64,000 nucleotides of DNA from Zantedeschia hybrid cultivar (Eukaryota > Streptophyta > Magnoliopsida > Alismatales > Araceae): contig JARZZO010000012.1 of assembly GCA_030544215.1 (NCBI GenBank), positions 43,005,194-43,069,193 on the forward strand, read 5' to 3'. Each line of letters starts with the position of its first letter. Positions within the stretch are counted from its first letter, which is position 1. This document shows, piece after piece, positions 20,173 through 31,606 of this stretch. A program made the translations under genes and the position numbers. The notes below the pieces were generated by a model, which worked only from the letters and a program-made list of their open reading frames with translations, was not told where the DNA came from and made no database searches.

Positions 20173-22901
20173 TGTAAGGACTGAAGTTTCGGGTTCTGTA
20201 TTCGGGTCGGGTTCGGGCCGGATCCCCTGGTTTGGACCTTGGAGGGGTCTTGAGATTTCTGGCTGAATGGCGTCAGCACTGCTCGACGCCTTTCAAAAGG
20301 CGTCAGGTTGTGTGGACGCCATTCAGGTCTGCTGGGTGTTGTGCCACGTGTACGCCACGTGGGCGGGTTTCGGGCCGCGAGAGTACGGCCCCGGTCACAT
20401 CGTCTGAACGGCGTCCATGTCGGTCGACGCGATTCAGACTGTGACCTCTGCGATGTCCGGGTGCGGCGCCAAAGCGTTGTCAGTACGGCCTGTCCCGTCG
20501 TCTGAACGGCGTCCGTGGAGGGTAACGCATTTCAGACCGCTGTCAGTACGGCCGTCCTGTCAGACTGATAGGCGTCTGCCTCGATCGACGCGTTTCAGCT
20601 GGTTTCGGATTGACCCCGCGAGCCTCCCCTTCTTTCCCTCATTCTCGCCTTCACTCTCTCTCTCCTCGCCCTCTCCGCCCTCTCCGACACTCTTCTTCCC
20701 CTTCCCTTCCTCTTCTTCCTCTTCCACCACTCCAACACCACCTTACCTCTCACCTCTACCTCCACCACTTCCTTCGCGGTGTTCCACTCTCCGGACGGCG
20801 GCCGACGTCCCGGCGGAGTGGCGGCGTCCTCGAGGGTACCGGCGGCGGTGTGCGGTGCGGCGGGACGGTGGCACGGAGCTTGGCGGAGTTCAAGAACCGG
20901 TAGGGGGACGAACCTTGCATGGACTGTGAATGTGTGCTCGTGATTTCCTTGGCATGGCATGTTATGATTTGGGTTAGAATGAGCATGTTCAGGGGGTGTT
21001 CTTGTGGGTATGGCCGTGCTCTTGAATGTGGTTTCGTAGTATGCTTATGGTAGATGAACTTCTTGTCCATCCCTTTCTGTTTTGGGGCTTTTTCGGGGCA
21101 TTTGGGGTTAAGGGTGAGACCCTCGGGTCGAACCAGGAAACCTGGTTTCTGGCGCTAAACGGCGTCGTGCCTGGTCGACGCCTTTTAGAAAGACGTCAGG
21201 GCAGTACGACGTCTTTTAGGGCAGAAACCTCCCTGTTTGAGGTTTCCCGAATTAGAGGCTCTGGCGCTAAATGACGTCATAGATGGACGACGCCTTTCAG
21301 AAGGATGTCGGGCCATCATGACGCCATTTAGGCAGGAAATGCCCCCGTTTAAGGGTTCTGCAATCTGGATTTCTGGGTTGAATGGCGTCTGGCGACCCTG
21401 ACGCGTTTTAAACGGCGGCTTCACAGGTGGACGCATTTTAAGGGATAATCTGGCTTTTAACTGAACCCGTCTAAGGGACTTGAATGGCGTCGACCTCGGT
21501 CGACGCGATTCAAGACAGAACTGTCTTAACCCTGGTTTTTAAACATATGTTTCACTGTTGGCGGTTCTAAGGCATGTTTTACGTTGTACACTGAGACTGA
21601 GGACTTCTGTGTGTGTGGAATGGCATCATGTTATGTGTGTGTGTGCTTGTACGAATATGGATTCGATATGACTGTGGTTTATGTTTGTCACCGTGGACCG
21701 ATGGGGATAGGGTCATGGTGTCTGTGAGGCATTGTGCCGTACCGGTGGGAGAAGGGGTACATGTTGGGGTTTACCTTTAGCTGAGGGAAGCAGAACCACC
21801 TTGAGCCCGTCGGGCCGGAGTAGCTGGTGCGCTATCCGAGGGGTTGCTGCTTGGCCTCAGCGGGTCGGGGTTTCCCTGTTTGTCGTGACAACTTCCGGCG
21901 TGTTTCTTGCTGTGGAGCTGGTACTGGTGGGAGTTGGTTTAACCTTTAGCCACTGGGCCTGATGTGACCTTTGATCAAGGTTACGAGTGGTACCCTTAGC
22001 CCTTTGGCCTGACGCAGCCCGGGAGAGTTGGGTTTGTGGGTAGTTCCTGTAGCTTCGGCTTGACGGGGGTTCGCCGGTCCCTAGGGCCCTCCTGGAAGCG
22101 CTGAGGCCTAGCGTGGAGGCAATCCGGTGGTACGACAGTAGTCTAGACTGCTTGTGTGCACACGTAGCTGGCAGTGGCGGTACACTGGTTCCAGCTAGTC
22201 CTAGTTTGGCTCACTGCCTCACCCTACAGTGCCCCGGAACACTGTAGGGGTGGACAGGTGTGAGTAGTGGTGGTGGTGTTGGGAGGCGACGTTTGACTTC
22301 GGTCGACTGTGTGGTTTAGTTGCCTTGTGGACTTCGGTTGTGAGACGTGACTCTGTGTTGGGTTCTTCGAGTTGCTTAGAACTGTTCTCGCTACCCTGCT
22401 TATCGTGCGTTTCATATCTGAGTTGGGTGCTATGTTTACTGCTTTACTTAAATTGCTTCATATCTGTGTTGTTACACTTGTGGGTGTGTGAGTGGGAGGC
22501 AAGGGATCGGATGATCCCTACTGAGCCCAGTTCTGGTGTGGCTCACTCCCTGCGGTTTCAGGTGTGGACCTCGTGGCGAGCGGAAGCGTGGTGTCTTCTT
22601 GGTGTGCGGACCAGCAGCTGTCTTAGTTCCGGGGTATGCCCCTATGTTGTTGTACTTTCCTTCTGCCTGTACTTATTTAATTGTTGGACATGTAATTATT
22701 GTTGGACTGTATACGGACATTATTACTTTCCTTGCTGCGCACTTGTTATACCTTTGTAGTCCGTGTGATTGTCATATTTAGCCTTGTTTAGCACTTACTC
22801 CTCCAGATGTGTTGTGTGAGATCCGGGTGTGAACCCGCAGTTAATGGGCCGACATCCATTTAGTGACCGGGTTTCCAGTCATAGGATGGCGGGTCGTTGC
22901 A
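20173..22901 (+). repeat. 3' LTR of element B (2,729 bp)
   Basis: Begins TGTAAGGACTGAAG; ends GGTCGTTGCA, with TACA changed to TGCA relative to the 5' copy. It carries the same series of inverted modules. Substitutions against the 5' LTR are few and mostly transitions. Confidence 0.95.
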
Positions 22902-22906
22902 GTCGA
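22902..22906 (+). repeat. Right target-site duplication of element B
   Basis: gtcga, identical to 15864-15868. Confidence 0.95.
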
Positions 22907-23137
22907 GCTCTCCTCCTCTGGCCGGCCGGAGGAAGAGAAGGGGAAACCACTGTCTCCCGCTCCCTCAGAACGCGATCAGTCTCACCATCCTGCGGAGCAC
23001 AGGGACCGTAAGGTAATGCTCATGGCGATCACACACCTTAATTTCTAACCCTTCCAAATCGCCGCAGTGCTAAGATGAACGGAGAAACTCTCGCCCGAAG
23101 CCCGCAGCAGCGGCGGGGGACGTTCCGAGTGCCTACA
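22907..23137 (+). repeat. 5' LTR of element D, remaining part
   Basis: Continues the LTR after element B (gctctcctcctctggccggc …) and ends GTGCCTACA. It matches 30898-31126. Adding 14555-15868 gives 1,545 bp, against 1,379 bp for the 3' LTR. Confidence 0.9.
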
Positions 23138-23143
23138 GCCCTC

Positions 23144-23161
23144 TGGCGATCACGGTGGGAC
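23144..23161 (+). other. Primer binding site of element D
   Basis: TGGCGATCACGGTGGGAC, six bases after the LTR end. It starts TGG as expected for a tRNA 3' end, but is not the initiator-Met type. The matching tRNA could not be assigned by eye. Confidence 0.65.
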
Positions 23162-23220
23162 ACTCTCTTGCTCGCCGCGCACATTGTGACATACTTTAAT
23201 AAAGGTAAGAGCTCTGCCCA

Positions 23221-23508
23221 CGGACGGCCAAGCACTTGGCCGCCCAGAGTCCCGGACGGCCAAGCACTTGGCCGCCCAGTATCCCCGACGACCAAGCACT
23301 TGGCCGCCCATAGTCCCGAACGGCCAAGCAGTTGGCCGCCCAGACATCTGGACGGCCAAGTACCTGGCCATCCAAACTCCAGGACGGCCAACTGCCTGGC
23401 CGTCCAGGCTCTAGGACGGCCAAGTAGCTGGCCATCCAGACTCTAGGACGGCCAACTTCCTGGCCGTCCAGGCTCTAGGACGGCCAAGTAGCTGGCCGTC
23501 CAAGCTCC
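23221..23508 (+). repeat. Array of nine 32-bp hairpin units in the leader of element D
   Basis: Units begin at 23222, 23254, 23286, 23318, 23350, 23382, 23414, 23446 and 23478, an exact 32-base period. Each centres on an inverted repeat of the type GGACGGCCA-N6-TGGCCGTCC followed by a variable 8-base spacer. Several arms carry paired or single changes. It lies about 60 bases after the primer site, where packaging and dimerisation signals of retroelement RNA usually sit. Confidence 0.95.
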
Positions 23509-24050
23509 GGCCTTTTAGTCCAATTCCTACTTGTTGATTAAATTGTTGCATTTTCTAGTTTTTTTGTTTACTGTTCTCTTGTCTTTTTTTGTATGCTGGA
23601 CTGTGGGTTGATTCCAGGGTACTATCCGCAGGGGCTTTTAAGGAAGAGCCGGTATCACACTTCTAGCTACCTTTCCCACAATGTTTGACTCTCCACTTGA
23701 GGATTCCCACTCGGATGTGACTAGTCTTATTCTGTTGGGAACCTCCGTGAGTCTCCGCGAGCCAAGGATTCCCACTTGGCCGCCGAGCGGGTTGTACCTA
23801 AACCACCTAATAGGATCTCGGGTTTGTGTGAAGAATTGAGCCTTCTCATTCACAATCATTCACCCATAGGTGTCACTGAGAGAATTGTTTCAAAATCAAA
23901 GACACCTAACTAAACTTTGGTGGAACATGTTTTGAAAGAAAAGTACAGGGTCGTTAAAGGTTTGAACTTGATTTGTTAGAAACCAACACTCATAATGCAC
24001 AGTTAACCTTTCAAGTGAAATATAAAATCTGTTAGGATTTGTATTTCATA
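23509..24050 (+). other. Leader of element D after the hairpin array
   Basis: No gene seen. T-rich (tttttttgt-like runs) and then ordinary sequence up to the gag ATG at 24051. Confidence 0.6.
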
Positions 24051-27000
24051 ATGAATCGAATGTATGGTAACACTGTGTATGATGACATGGATGAGTTTGG
24101 TAACAATGTCACACACAACCCTCTGTTCGAGATTGAAGAGGATCCACAACAAACATTTGTGGGCATGTTCCAAACATCTGGAGAGGAACTTAGGAGAAGG
24201 TGCTTGGATGAATCTTCTTCTTCAGAAAGTGACCCCAGAATCTCCAGTAGAACCTTCCAAGACCCGAGTGAGGACCCATAACTTATTGCCGTGTTATCAC
24301 GGTACACCCCTGATCAACTCATCCAGTTGGCCTCTTGTGGCAAAACTCCAGATACCACTCCTCGGAGAACTCACTTCCAAGGATCTTCCAACAGAGCTCA
24401 GACTCGCATCAACCAGCCAACTCCTACTCCTGTTGCTCCACCCGTCATGCCGATTCCAGCCTCTCAAACTACACCTCCTCCCAAACAGGAGGAATTCATT
24501 TACAAAAGTGAGGTTGAAACCTATGTGCGTAAGCTCATGGCCGAGAAACCTACCCTGAAACAACCGCACTCTCTCTTGGGCTATTGCAAGCTCCCTCCGG
24601 CCTACTTTCCACCAGGATTCAAAGCCCCCAAGTATAGGAAATATGATGGCACCTCTGACCCTCATTACCACCTGTCAAGTTTCCTCATGGATTCCCATCA
24701 ATGGCTCTACGACAGAGTCCTCCTTGTCCATCTGTTCCATAAATCCTTAGAAGGTGAGGCCTTAAGATGGTTTTCTTCCTTGCCCGCCACAGACCTAATC
24801 AATTTTGATATGGTCTCTGAAAAATTCATCACTCAGTTTAGTCATATGACAACCATGCCTCCCACCTTGTTTGATCTTGTGATGGAGAAGATGAAGCCTG
24901 AAGAGGAGTTCACGTATTTTGCCAATAGGTGGAGGGCAATGGGCTCTAGGGCCGAAGTGGCAATCCCCGAATCTCAAGCTATCACCATGTTGGTCAATAA
25001 CGCTACCCCGCAGCTTCGAGCTATTCTCATGCTGAGCGAATTTCACACATTCGCACAACTTTATAATCGAGCTCGGGTAGTTCAATCTCAGATCTGGAGT
25101 TCCACTTTGCCATCCTTCTGTGAAAATCAGAACATAAATAAGAGGACTACACAAACTCCACTAATAGAGGGAGTGACAATCAATGAACAGGTGAGTGCCT
25201 TGGGGCAACCCTTTAGGTCATCCAGTCCTATGTCCAGATCAGACAACCAATCCAATCAGAAACCATATTCAGCAGTTCCCCCTTCCTCTAGCACCAAAAT
25301 CAATTGGGGGCACGTGAAAGAGGCTACTGAAACCTTGAAAGTCAAGGGCCCTCCGCCCTCTCATCAGGTAGCTCGAGATCCATCTAGCTCTCTAGAAAGG
25401 GTGAGCACTCTTGTCAAAAATTTGGAACCAAATGTCGATCGTAGAGGACAGTATTGGGAGTATGAAGAGGTTGGGATATGGCGTGAGTGCCCCACTAGGA
25501 CGACCAAACCTAGAGAGCCGTTGCAAAGAGTCTCCACTATTATCCAAGACAAACCTTTGGTCTTGATACGACCTAAGGAACAACCAACAGCCATCAACCC
25601 AGTCACTCTGGTCCAAGTTCCCTCAATTTCAATTAGAGAACCTCCTCTATCCATCTTGTGTCCAACACCAAAGCCAGGTCCAGTAACCCAGTTCTACCTA
25701 ATGAATTCACCACCAGTTCAACCACTAAAGTCAAATCAAGCAGTAGACCCCAGTCCGATTGGTGTTACACTGAGAAATCGCATCATTCCCCCAACAAGTC
25801 AAGAGGATTCAAATATGTCTAGAAGGATTACTCAATCCAAGTATGACATCCTACAACATCTAAGGAAAACTCCCGCCAAGATTTCGGTCCTAGAGTTGAT
25901 TAGGAGATCTCCTACACATAGAGAAACATTGTTCAAATTTCTCCAACGAATTACAGTCAATGAAGATCTTCCTATCAGGGGGCTCACAAATGCCATTCTC
26001 TCGGTCACCCAGACACCTACGATATCCTTCACAGATAAGGATCTGGCTCCTCCTGAGTGCCAATCCCTTCCCTCATGCTTAACTGCAACACTCAAGGGTC
26101 ACTCATTGGACTCCATCCTGTTGGATACCGGCACATCAATCAATGTTTGTCCACTCAAGACCCCCAAGAAAATAGGGATTGATCCAGAAGAGATTGAGTT
26201 TACTTCCATGATGGTATCAACCCATGATAATTCTCAAAGACCAACTAATGGGAAACTGGAAATTGGCCCAGTGGCCATGATCTTTGAATTCTACATCCTT
26301 GATGTCAAGCCCATATACAACGCCATTCTGGGAAGGCCTTGGATGGACCAAACCCTGGGAGTGCCCTCCACTAATCATCAGTGCTATAAATTCCCATACA
26401 ATGGGAAGATTGTCAAAATGCAGAGAACCCCCTACCTTGAGTCTTTAGACTCAGTCTCTACTGAACAAATTCCATCCATGATCACTTCTGGAAAAGGGAA
26501 ATAGCCCATCCTTTCATTGGTTGACTCTCAGGCCAAGCCCCAGCCTAGCGTAGGTTGGCAGCTTATGGACAAAATGGGGTATAGTTCGGGATCTGGGTTA
26601 GGCAAGGAAGAGCAAGGAATTCAAGAGCCTATCTTTGAAAATCCGACCATTGGGGGATTCAGATTGGGTTACCTACTAACCAAACTAACTGAGGAATCAA
26701 GAAAATGGACTCTCTTGTATCACTTTGTGAAGGAAAATCAAGAGGTACTCAAGATACACTATCTTGAGGATGAGTTGAAAGAAACAATCAATGAAGTTCA
26801 AAGAGAAGATGAAGAAGATTTCGCTACACAGCTGCTGTTCTATGAATCAACCACTCGACGAGAAGGAGCCTCCTTAGTGAGCGATGAACCGGTACCCACC
26901 GCTCTCATTCCCTTACTATTTCACACACCTTCCCTTCTCAGGTTTCTATCACCGGTCGTAGCACATTCCCCTGAGTGTTTTATGCTTGGAGACTACGACC

Positions 27001-27149
27001 CTCAAAAAGAGGAAAAGTCTCACTCCCATGAGGAGCCAACATACTGGGGCACTTCTGCCATCATTGGTTCTCTGTCTCAAAGACCCACCTTTGCAACATG
27101 TCTGACTCACTCTCAGAGTCTTGTGCATAATCGCTTAGGGATTGGATAG
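24051..27149 (+). CDS. gag-protease-G-patch polyprotein of element D, two in-frame stops
   Basis: ATG at 24051 (MNRMYGNTVYDDMDEFG) opens a frame of 1,033 codons ending at 27149, interrupted only by TAA at 24279-24281 (codon 77) and TAG at 26502-26504 (codon 818). Visible: acidic N-terminus; gag core about residues 180-350 (YRKYDGTSDPHYHLSSF, EALRWFSSLP, FDMVSEKFITQF, ATPQLRAILML); Pro-rich linker; aspartic protease with D-T-G at 692-694 and an ILGRPWM motif; then a G-patch (about 835-862, MGYSSGSGLGKEEQGI), an RNA-binding motif also found after protease in some retroelements. No zinc knuckle is obvious. No RT or integrase follows. The second stop separates protease from G-patch. The end of the frame is Ser/Thr-rich with no known domain. 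Confidence 0.87.
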
Positions 27150-29734
27150 CCTCCTCTTCATCTACGAGTTGTAGAGGTTAGTAAGTTCTTTCGTTTCTAG
27201 TTCAAGAGTTAGCAAATAAGTGTAAATATTTGAAAATTGTTTTTCTTTGGATAGGAGTCTATCTAAAAAATTCTACCCTTTAAATGCAAAAAAAAAAAAA
27301 AAAAACTCAAAATCTCAAAAAAAATCGAATATCCAAAAAGCATCAAAAATATTTGTAAATATGTGCATACCTCAATGAAAATGACAAAAAATTAGAAAAG
27401 CACAAAATCCAACTGTCTGGTGACTGCCACGTAACCCCCTGTCTAGGTCTAGTTGTATGATAGATTGGGTTAACATTAAGGTTTGGCTAAGACTTTGGTC
27501 GTGTCTACTTTACTTTCATACGGATCCCTATGATCATCCTGAGATGCACACACTTACACGTTTTTTCAAAAGAGAACCTTCTTAAAATGAGTTCCAAGTC
27601 TTTAGTATACTGTCAAAATGCAACCTTTGCTCTTCGTCTCTCGACTGATCAGGACAGTTGACGCCCTTAAACGGTCGAGCTCAGCAAACTGCTGTTCCTC
27701 CACAACCCAATAGATGTAACCCCTCGAAAGGGCCCAAAAATGAAATGTAAAGGACCAGAGCACGTGAAGAGGGCAGTGTCCCCGCAGGCGGAATATCAAA
27801 TAACCCCGAAAAATGTCAAGAGTGGAAAAGAAATACAAAAAGAAAAGGGGTTCAAGCAATCACACAAAAAACCCTGGTCGTGACCGTGCCTGGCCATTAA
27901 ATCTACCAAAGGCCTGAAAAGTCAAAATAGGGGCATCTAGGAGGTCCAAAAAGGGTCCGTTTTGTCATAGCTCGCCCTTTTAACGGTTTTGTCGATCCTC
28001 CTGCGACGTTTGTCTCTAAAATTTCTTCACTTTTTTCCCCTTAAGGTTTTAGTACGAGATAGCTATCTAAAGACCGAACATCATTTTAAAATGGTTCATT
28101 TTTCAAAAATCATCACATGCTCACATGATCACAGGAGCCCAAAATGGGTAAAGAGTAATGTCAGTGTTTATGGTGAATCAATTCCTTAACCATAACCTCA
28201 ATGAGCACTCTCAAGACTTCGGGCTTAGGTCAATGCATGCGCGTCACCAATAAGTGCGACGGCGTCTGATTCCAGGTCAGCGTCGCGCGGTTGACCGATA
28301 GGGTTCCAAGGTGTTCCATCTTATACCTTCTAGATTATGAGGAAAGAGACCCAGGTCGGGCAAATCATTTACCTCGAAAACTTTTTGGGCAAACTTGGTG
28401 GTCGGAAGCAGCTGGGAGCCTAAGCATAGCATGACGGTATTGTCATCAGTATGAGTATTAACCGGTCAAAGTTAGTTTGAAGAGTCTAGAGGCCCCAAAT
28501 CAATCTAGATGTGTGCTTAGGATACCTGGGAAGTTGAGTGTGCATTTCCCTTCCATCATTCAACTAGGGTAAGTTTGGGCAGTCACCAGGTAGGTGGAAT
28601 CAAAAACATGTTTTCATTCATCACACACCTCATTTGTTAATATCCACCAGCATTTGCATATTTAGTTGTCGCATCAGTTTCAATACTCTTCCTTTTGTCT
28701 GATTAGTAGGACACGGCCCCTTGACCCTATGCGAAGGCTAGGGAAAAGGTAGTTGCTCTTTTTTTTGGGCAAGAGGCCGAAAACAGATACTACTAACTAT
28801 TTTCTCCTCATTATTGTGCATACAGGAAAAGGATTCTATGTCCAAAAGGTGGACACTTTTGATGTCGAGTCAAAGCCAAAAGCAACCGGATTGGCATTTT
28901 ACTTTGAGAATGGCCATATCTTCCGTGCTGGCTTCGACTCGACAGGGACCTTTGTCCCTCGTTTCCTTGCAGCTTGTCATTACGATATTGTGGATCATTG
29001 ATTATTTACATTTACTAATGTGCGTTCTTGCAGCTGCAGGGAATCTGAAGCAAGTAGGATTAAAGACACAGGAGGCTAATAACTTCGGACGTATTGACTC
29101 TAAGTTCCTCTTTAGACAAAACAATGAGGAGTCTATATTCTCCAAGTTATTCGATTGGCCAATAAATCCCTCCTGTTTGCATTAGGAATTTGTTTTTCAA
29201 TTTTGAACCAGCATGCATTTGCATAAGCATCCATCCTTACCCTAGAGGCAATGACCATAATTTATCACTCTGCTTAACCCATGGTTGATTTGTGAGTTTG
29301 GCGATCATTCGTCTGTTAGCCCTTTGAATTACAAGACCTCATCCCTTTTTCCAATACGTGTGCTTGAGATTCTCTCACTTGGCGATCACCTGATGCGCCA
29401 GGCCACCGTGCGCCCGTTGTGTCGAGACATTTTCAAGTCACACTCCTCCATCTTTCATGCTTGAGATCCCCTTGGGCCAGATCGTTGCATCCTGGTGTGC
29501 CAAGGCCTCGCGGTTCCAGCACCCGAGGGTCCCACGGACTGTGATTCTCTAGTTTGAACTTTGTTCCCCTTTTTAATCACTCTTACAACTCGAATAGCCA
29601 GCTTTCATGCATTTGTCACATTCGCATATCATCCTTGGATATAGCTCATTCCTTTTTCGGGCCGTCCAAAATCAGGTTCGATTTCTAGAACACCTATTTA
29701 TCATTTCGTTCCACTCCACTGCAAAATAGGTGTC
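27150..29734 (+). other. Long 3' non-coding part of element D
   Basis: No RT, RNase H or integrase motif on either strand. It contains an A-run near 27288-27304 and C/T-rich stretches. One plus frame, 28753-29001 (82 codons, GKGFYVQKVDTFDVESKPKA…), has balanced protein-like composition but matches nothing I recognise; it could be a captured fragment or chance. The rest shows nothing. Confidence 0.55.
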
Positions 29735-29747
29735 CCGAAGGGGCATT
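29735..29747 (+). other. Polypurine tract region of element D
   Basis: cgaaggggcattt precedes the 3' LTR; a short G-rich run is followed by ATTT, as in the parallel boundary at 9442-9452. Confidence 0.65.
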
Positions 29748-31126
29748 TGTAGACACCGATTTTGGACCCCCCTTTGGTCATGAACCCATTCCATCATTAG
29801 CCCATCGTCACCAAATCCCTCATCTTAGCCATCTCAGCCCACTAATAACTAGGCCCATTAACCAAATCCCGACTCTAGCCATCTTTTTGTGGAAGGCCAA
29901 CCAGCCCGCCTTCCACCATCCTTTGAAGGCCAGCCAGCCCGCCTTCCACCATCCTTCGAAGGCCAGCCAGCCCGCCTTCCACCGTCCTTCGAAGGCCAGC
30001 CAGCCCGCCTTCCACCACCCTTGGAAGGCCACCCCTCGCCTTCCACCACCCTTTGAAGGCCACCCCTTGCCTTCCACCCCCTTCGAAGGCCAACTAGGAC
30101 GCCTTCCACGGGATTGGAAGGCATGTTGGCTGGCCGCCCACTCCCCTAACTTCCATCTTGACCTTGTCTTCCCACGATCTCCTCCACTCGCCACCCTCGT
30201 CCCCACTACTCCGATCCTCCCCCACTCCGGCGGCTGCCGCGCGCACCACCTCCGATCCTTGACCACTTCCCATTGTCTCTGTGATAATTTACGGGGATTT
30301 AGACCTCTATTTTCTCCTATTTCCCCTTCACCTATTTAAACCCCCCATGTCCCCTCGAGCAGGGGGGGTTTTTTGGTTGGAGGGATTCAGAGGAGGTTGG
30401 CAAGTGAGTCGGCTTTGAGGAGTTGAGCGGGCAAGGAGTCAGAGAGCTTCAAGAGGAACTTCAAGAGGAATCCTTCGCACTCCAAATGGGCTTGTCTTCT
30501 TAACCCTCTCTTACTTTTCTCCTTTTCACTTCATTGCATTCCCACTTTCCATCCATTCCGTAACATTTCCCTCTCTCAGTCTTCTTTCCACTTTCAACAC
30601 ATCACTTCACTTTTCACACAAGAGCACCCCCCATCTGCATGCATGCATGTTAGGATAACCTAGCAACCCTTACCCCCCAGAGGTTTTAAACAACAAATGA
30701 GAGGTGAGTGGCCATAACATATGGTCACCTTCCCTCCCCAAACACCCATCCGGTGCGTCACCCTTTAATTGTAGTTAATTTTATATTTTTATGGATAGAT
30801 TCTACATGACACAATTCTAATCGGGTTATTCTTCTCTCTTGTCTTGTCTTTTCTTTTCAGGGGCCCTTACCACATTTCTGCGTGCAGATTGCCGAGCTCT
30901 CCTCCTCTTGCCGGCCGGAGGAAGAGAAGGGGAAACCACTGTCTCCCGCTCCCTCAGAACGCGATCACTCTCACCATCCTGCGGAGCACAGGGACCGTAA
31001 GGTAATGCTCATGGCGATCACACACCTTAATTTCTAACCCTTCCAAATCGCCACAGTGCTAAGACGAACGGAGAAACCCTCGCCCGAAGCCCGCAGCAGC
31101 GGCGGGGGATGTTCCTGGCGCCTACA
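29748..31126 (+). repeat. 3' LTR of element D (1,379 bp)
   Basis: Begins TGTAGACACCG and ends GCGCCTACA. It is collinear with the 5' LTR apart from element B and a shorter tandem array. The TATA-like ctatttaaa near 30332 precedes a G run, as in the 5' copy. Confidence 0.93.
29892..30118 (+). repeat. Tandem array of about 7 hairpin-forming units, in 3' LTR D
   Basis: The same 33-bp unit as at 14698-15090, with 7 instead of 12 copies. The last unit ends in gccttccacgggattgg in both LTRs. Confidence 0.92.
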
Positions 31127-31131
31127 CCTGT
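31127..31131 (+). repeat. Right target-site copy of element D
   Basis: cctgt, differing by one base from cctat at 14550-14554. Confidence 0.75.
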
Positions 31132-31601
31132 GTCTACCAAGCATGTACCAGTGGCTTTTCGACAAATATTTACAGTGACACTTAAAGCCATGCCCCGCGC
31201 TACAAGGGGTGCTAACTCAGAATGGTGGAATGATATAGACGGCTAATCACTCTGCAGCACTAGAACTGTAGTGATTTTCTCTATAGGCGCATCCTCATTG
31301 AGCATAACTCTCTACAAATACTCCATCAACGCCTCTTGATGGGTCTTGGACCTCTTGATCCGTTCTAGTACGGAGATGTGTGCCGGTGTCTTGTCCAAAT
31401 AATTTAGTAAATCATATTGAGTGCCTGGTGCACTCTCTTCATTCTGTTGTTCTTTTGTTGATTGTACAGGCCCCTTTGGCACAGTAGATTGAGGGAACAC
31501 CTTGTTGAATATCCGGCCATTCCGGAGCACCAGTGGTTACAACTCAGTAGTAGAGGGTGATGGTGAGGCCTTGACAACTCCCAGGTTGATGATCAAGGGT
31601 T
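31132..31601 (-). pseudogene. N-terminal protease and gag/protease linker of element C
   Basis: Minus strand. The frame at 31312-31530 reads LRNGRIFNKVFPQ … YDLLNYLDKTPAHISVLERI, homologous in order to the linker of element D (ITQSKYDILQHLRKTPAKIS, around 25830-25900). Closer to the D insertion, at about 31132-31150, the codons for Leu-Val-Asp-Thr of the protease active site are readable. The region is cut on the other side by a solo LTR at 31607. Between the two frames a few stops interrupt. Confidence 0.8.
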
Positions 31602-31606
31602 TTGAT
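31602..31606 (+). repeat. Left target-site duplication of the solo copia LTR
   Basis: ttgat, repeated exactly at 33326-33330. Confidence 0.9.

Larger units (their letters stand above)
15869..22901 (+). mobile_element. Element B: gag-only (TR-GAG type) non-autonomous gypsy-related element
   Basis: Two 2,729-bp LTRs flank an internal region of only 1,575 bp that has a primer site, one gag frame and a polypurine tract. No protease, RT, RNase H or integrase is present. The 5-bp duplication gtcga is exact. Plant elements built like this have been described as TR-GAG. Gag, primer site, polypurine context and LTR blocks all resemble element A, so A-like enzymes are the likely helper. A third LTR copy of this family lies at 58064-60791. 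Confidence 0.92.
14555..31126 (+). mobile_element. Element D: Tat-like gypsy element with gag-protease-G-patch and no polymerase
   Basis: LTRs start TGTAGACACCG and end GCCTACA; the primer site lies at 23144, and the coding frame 24051-27149 covers gag, protease and G-patch only. The internal region (23138-29747) is 6.6 kb, and more than 2.5 kb after the coding part has no RT, RNase H or integrase similarity. It sits inside the protease of element C and contains element B within its own 5' LTR. It is best read as a non-autonomous Tat-like element; the alternative is an autonomous copy that lost pol by deletion. Confidence 0.85.

Noticed and set aside
23075..23446. 123-codon frame and antisense frames with repeated motifs
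   Set aside because: Translation of the 32-bp hairpin array.
23221..23508. Repeat-spacer array resembling a CRISPR locus (32-base period)
   Set aside because: The arms themselves vary, spacers are only 8 bases, there are no cas genes, and it sits in the leader of a plant retroelement.
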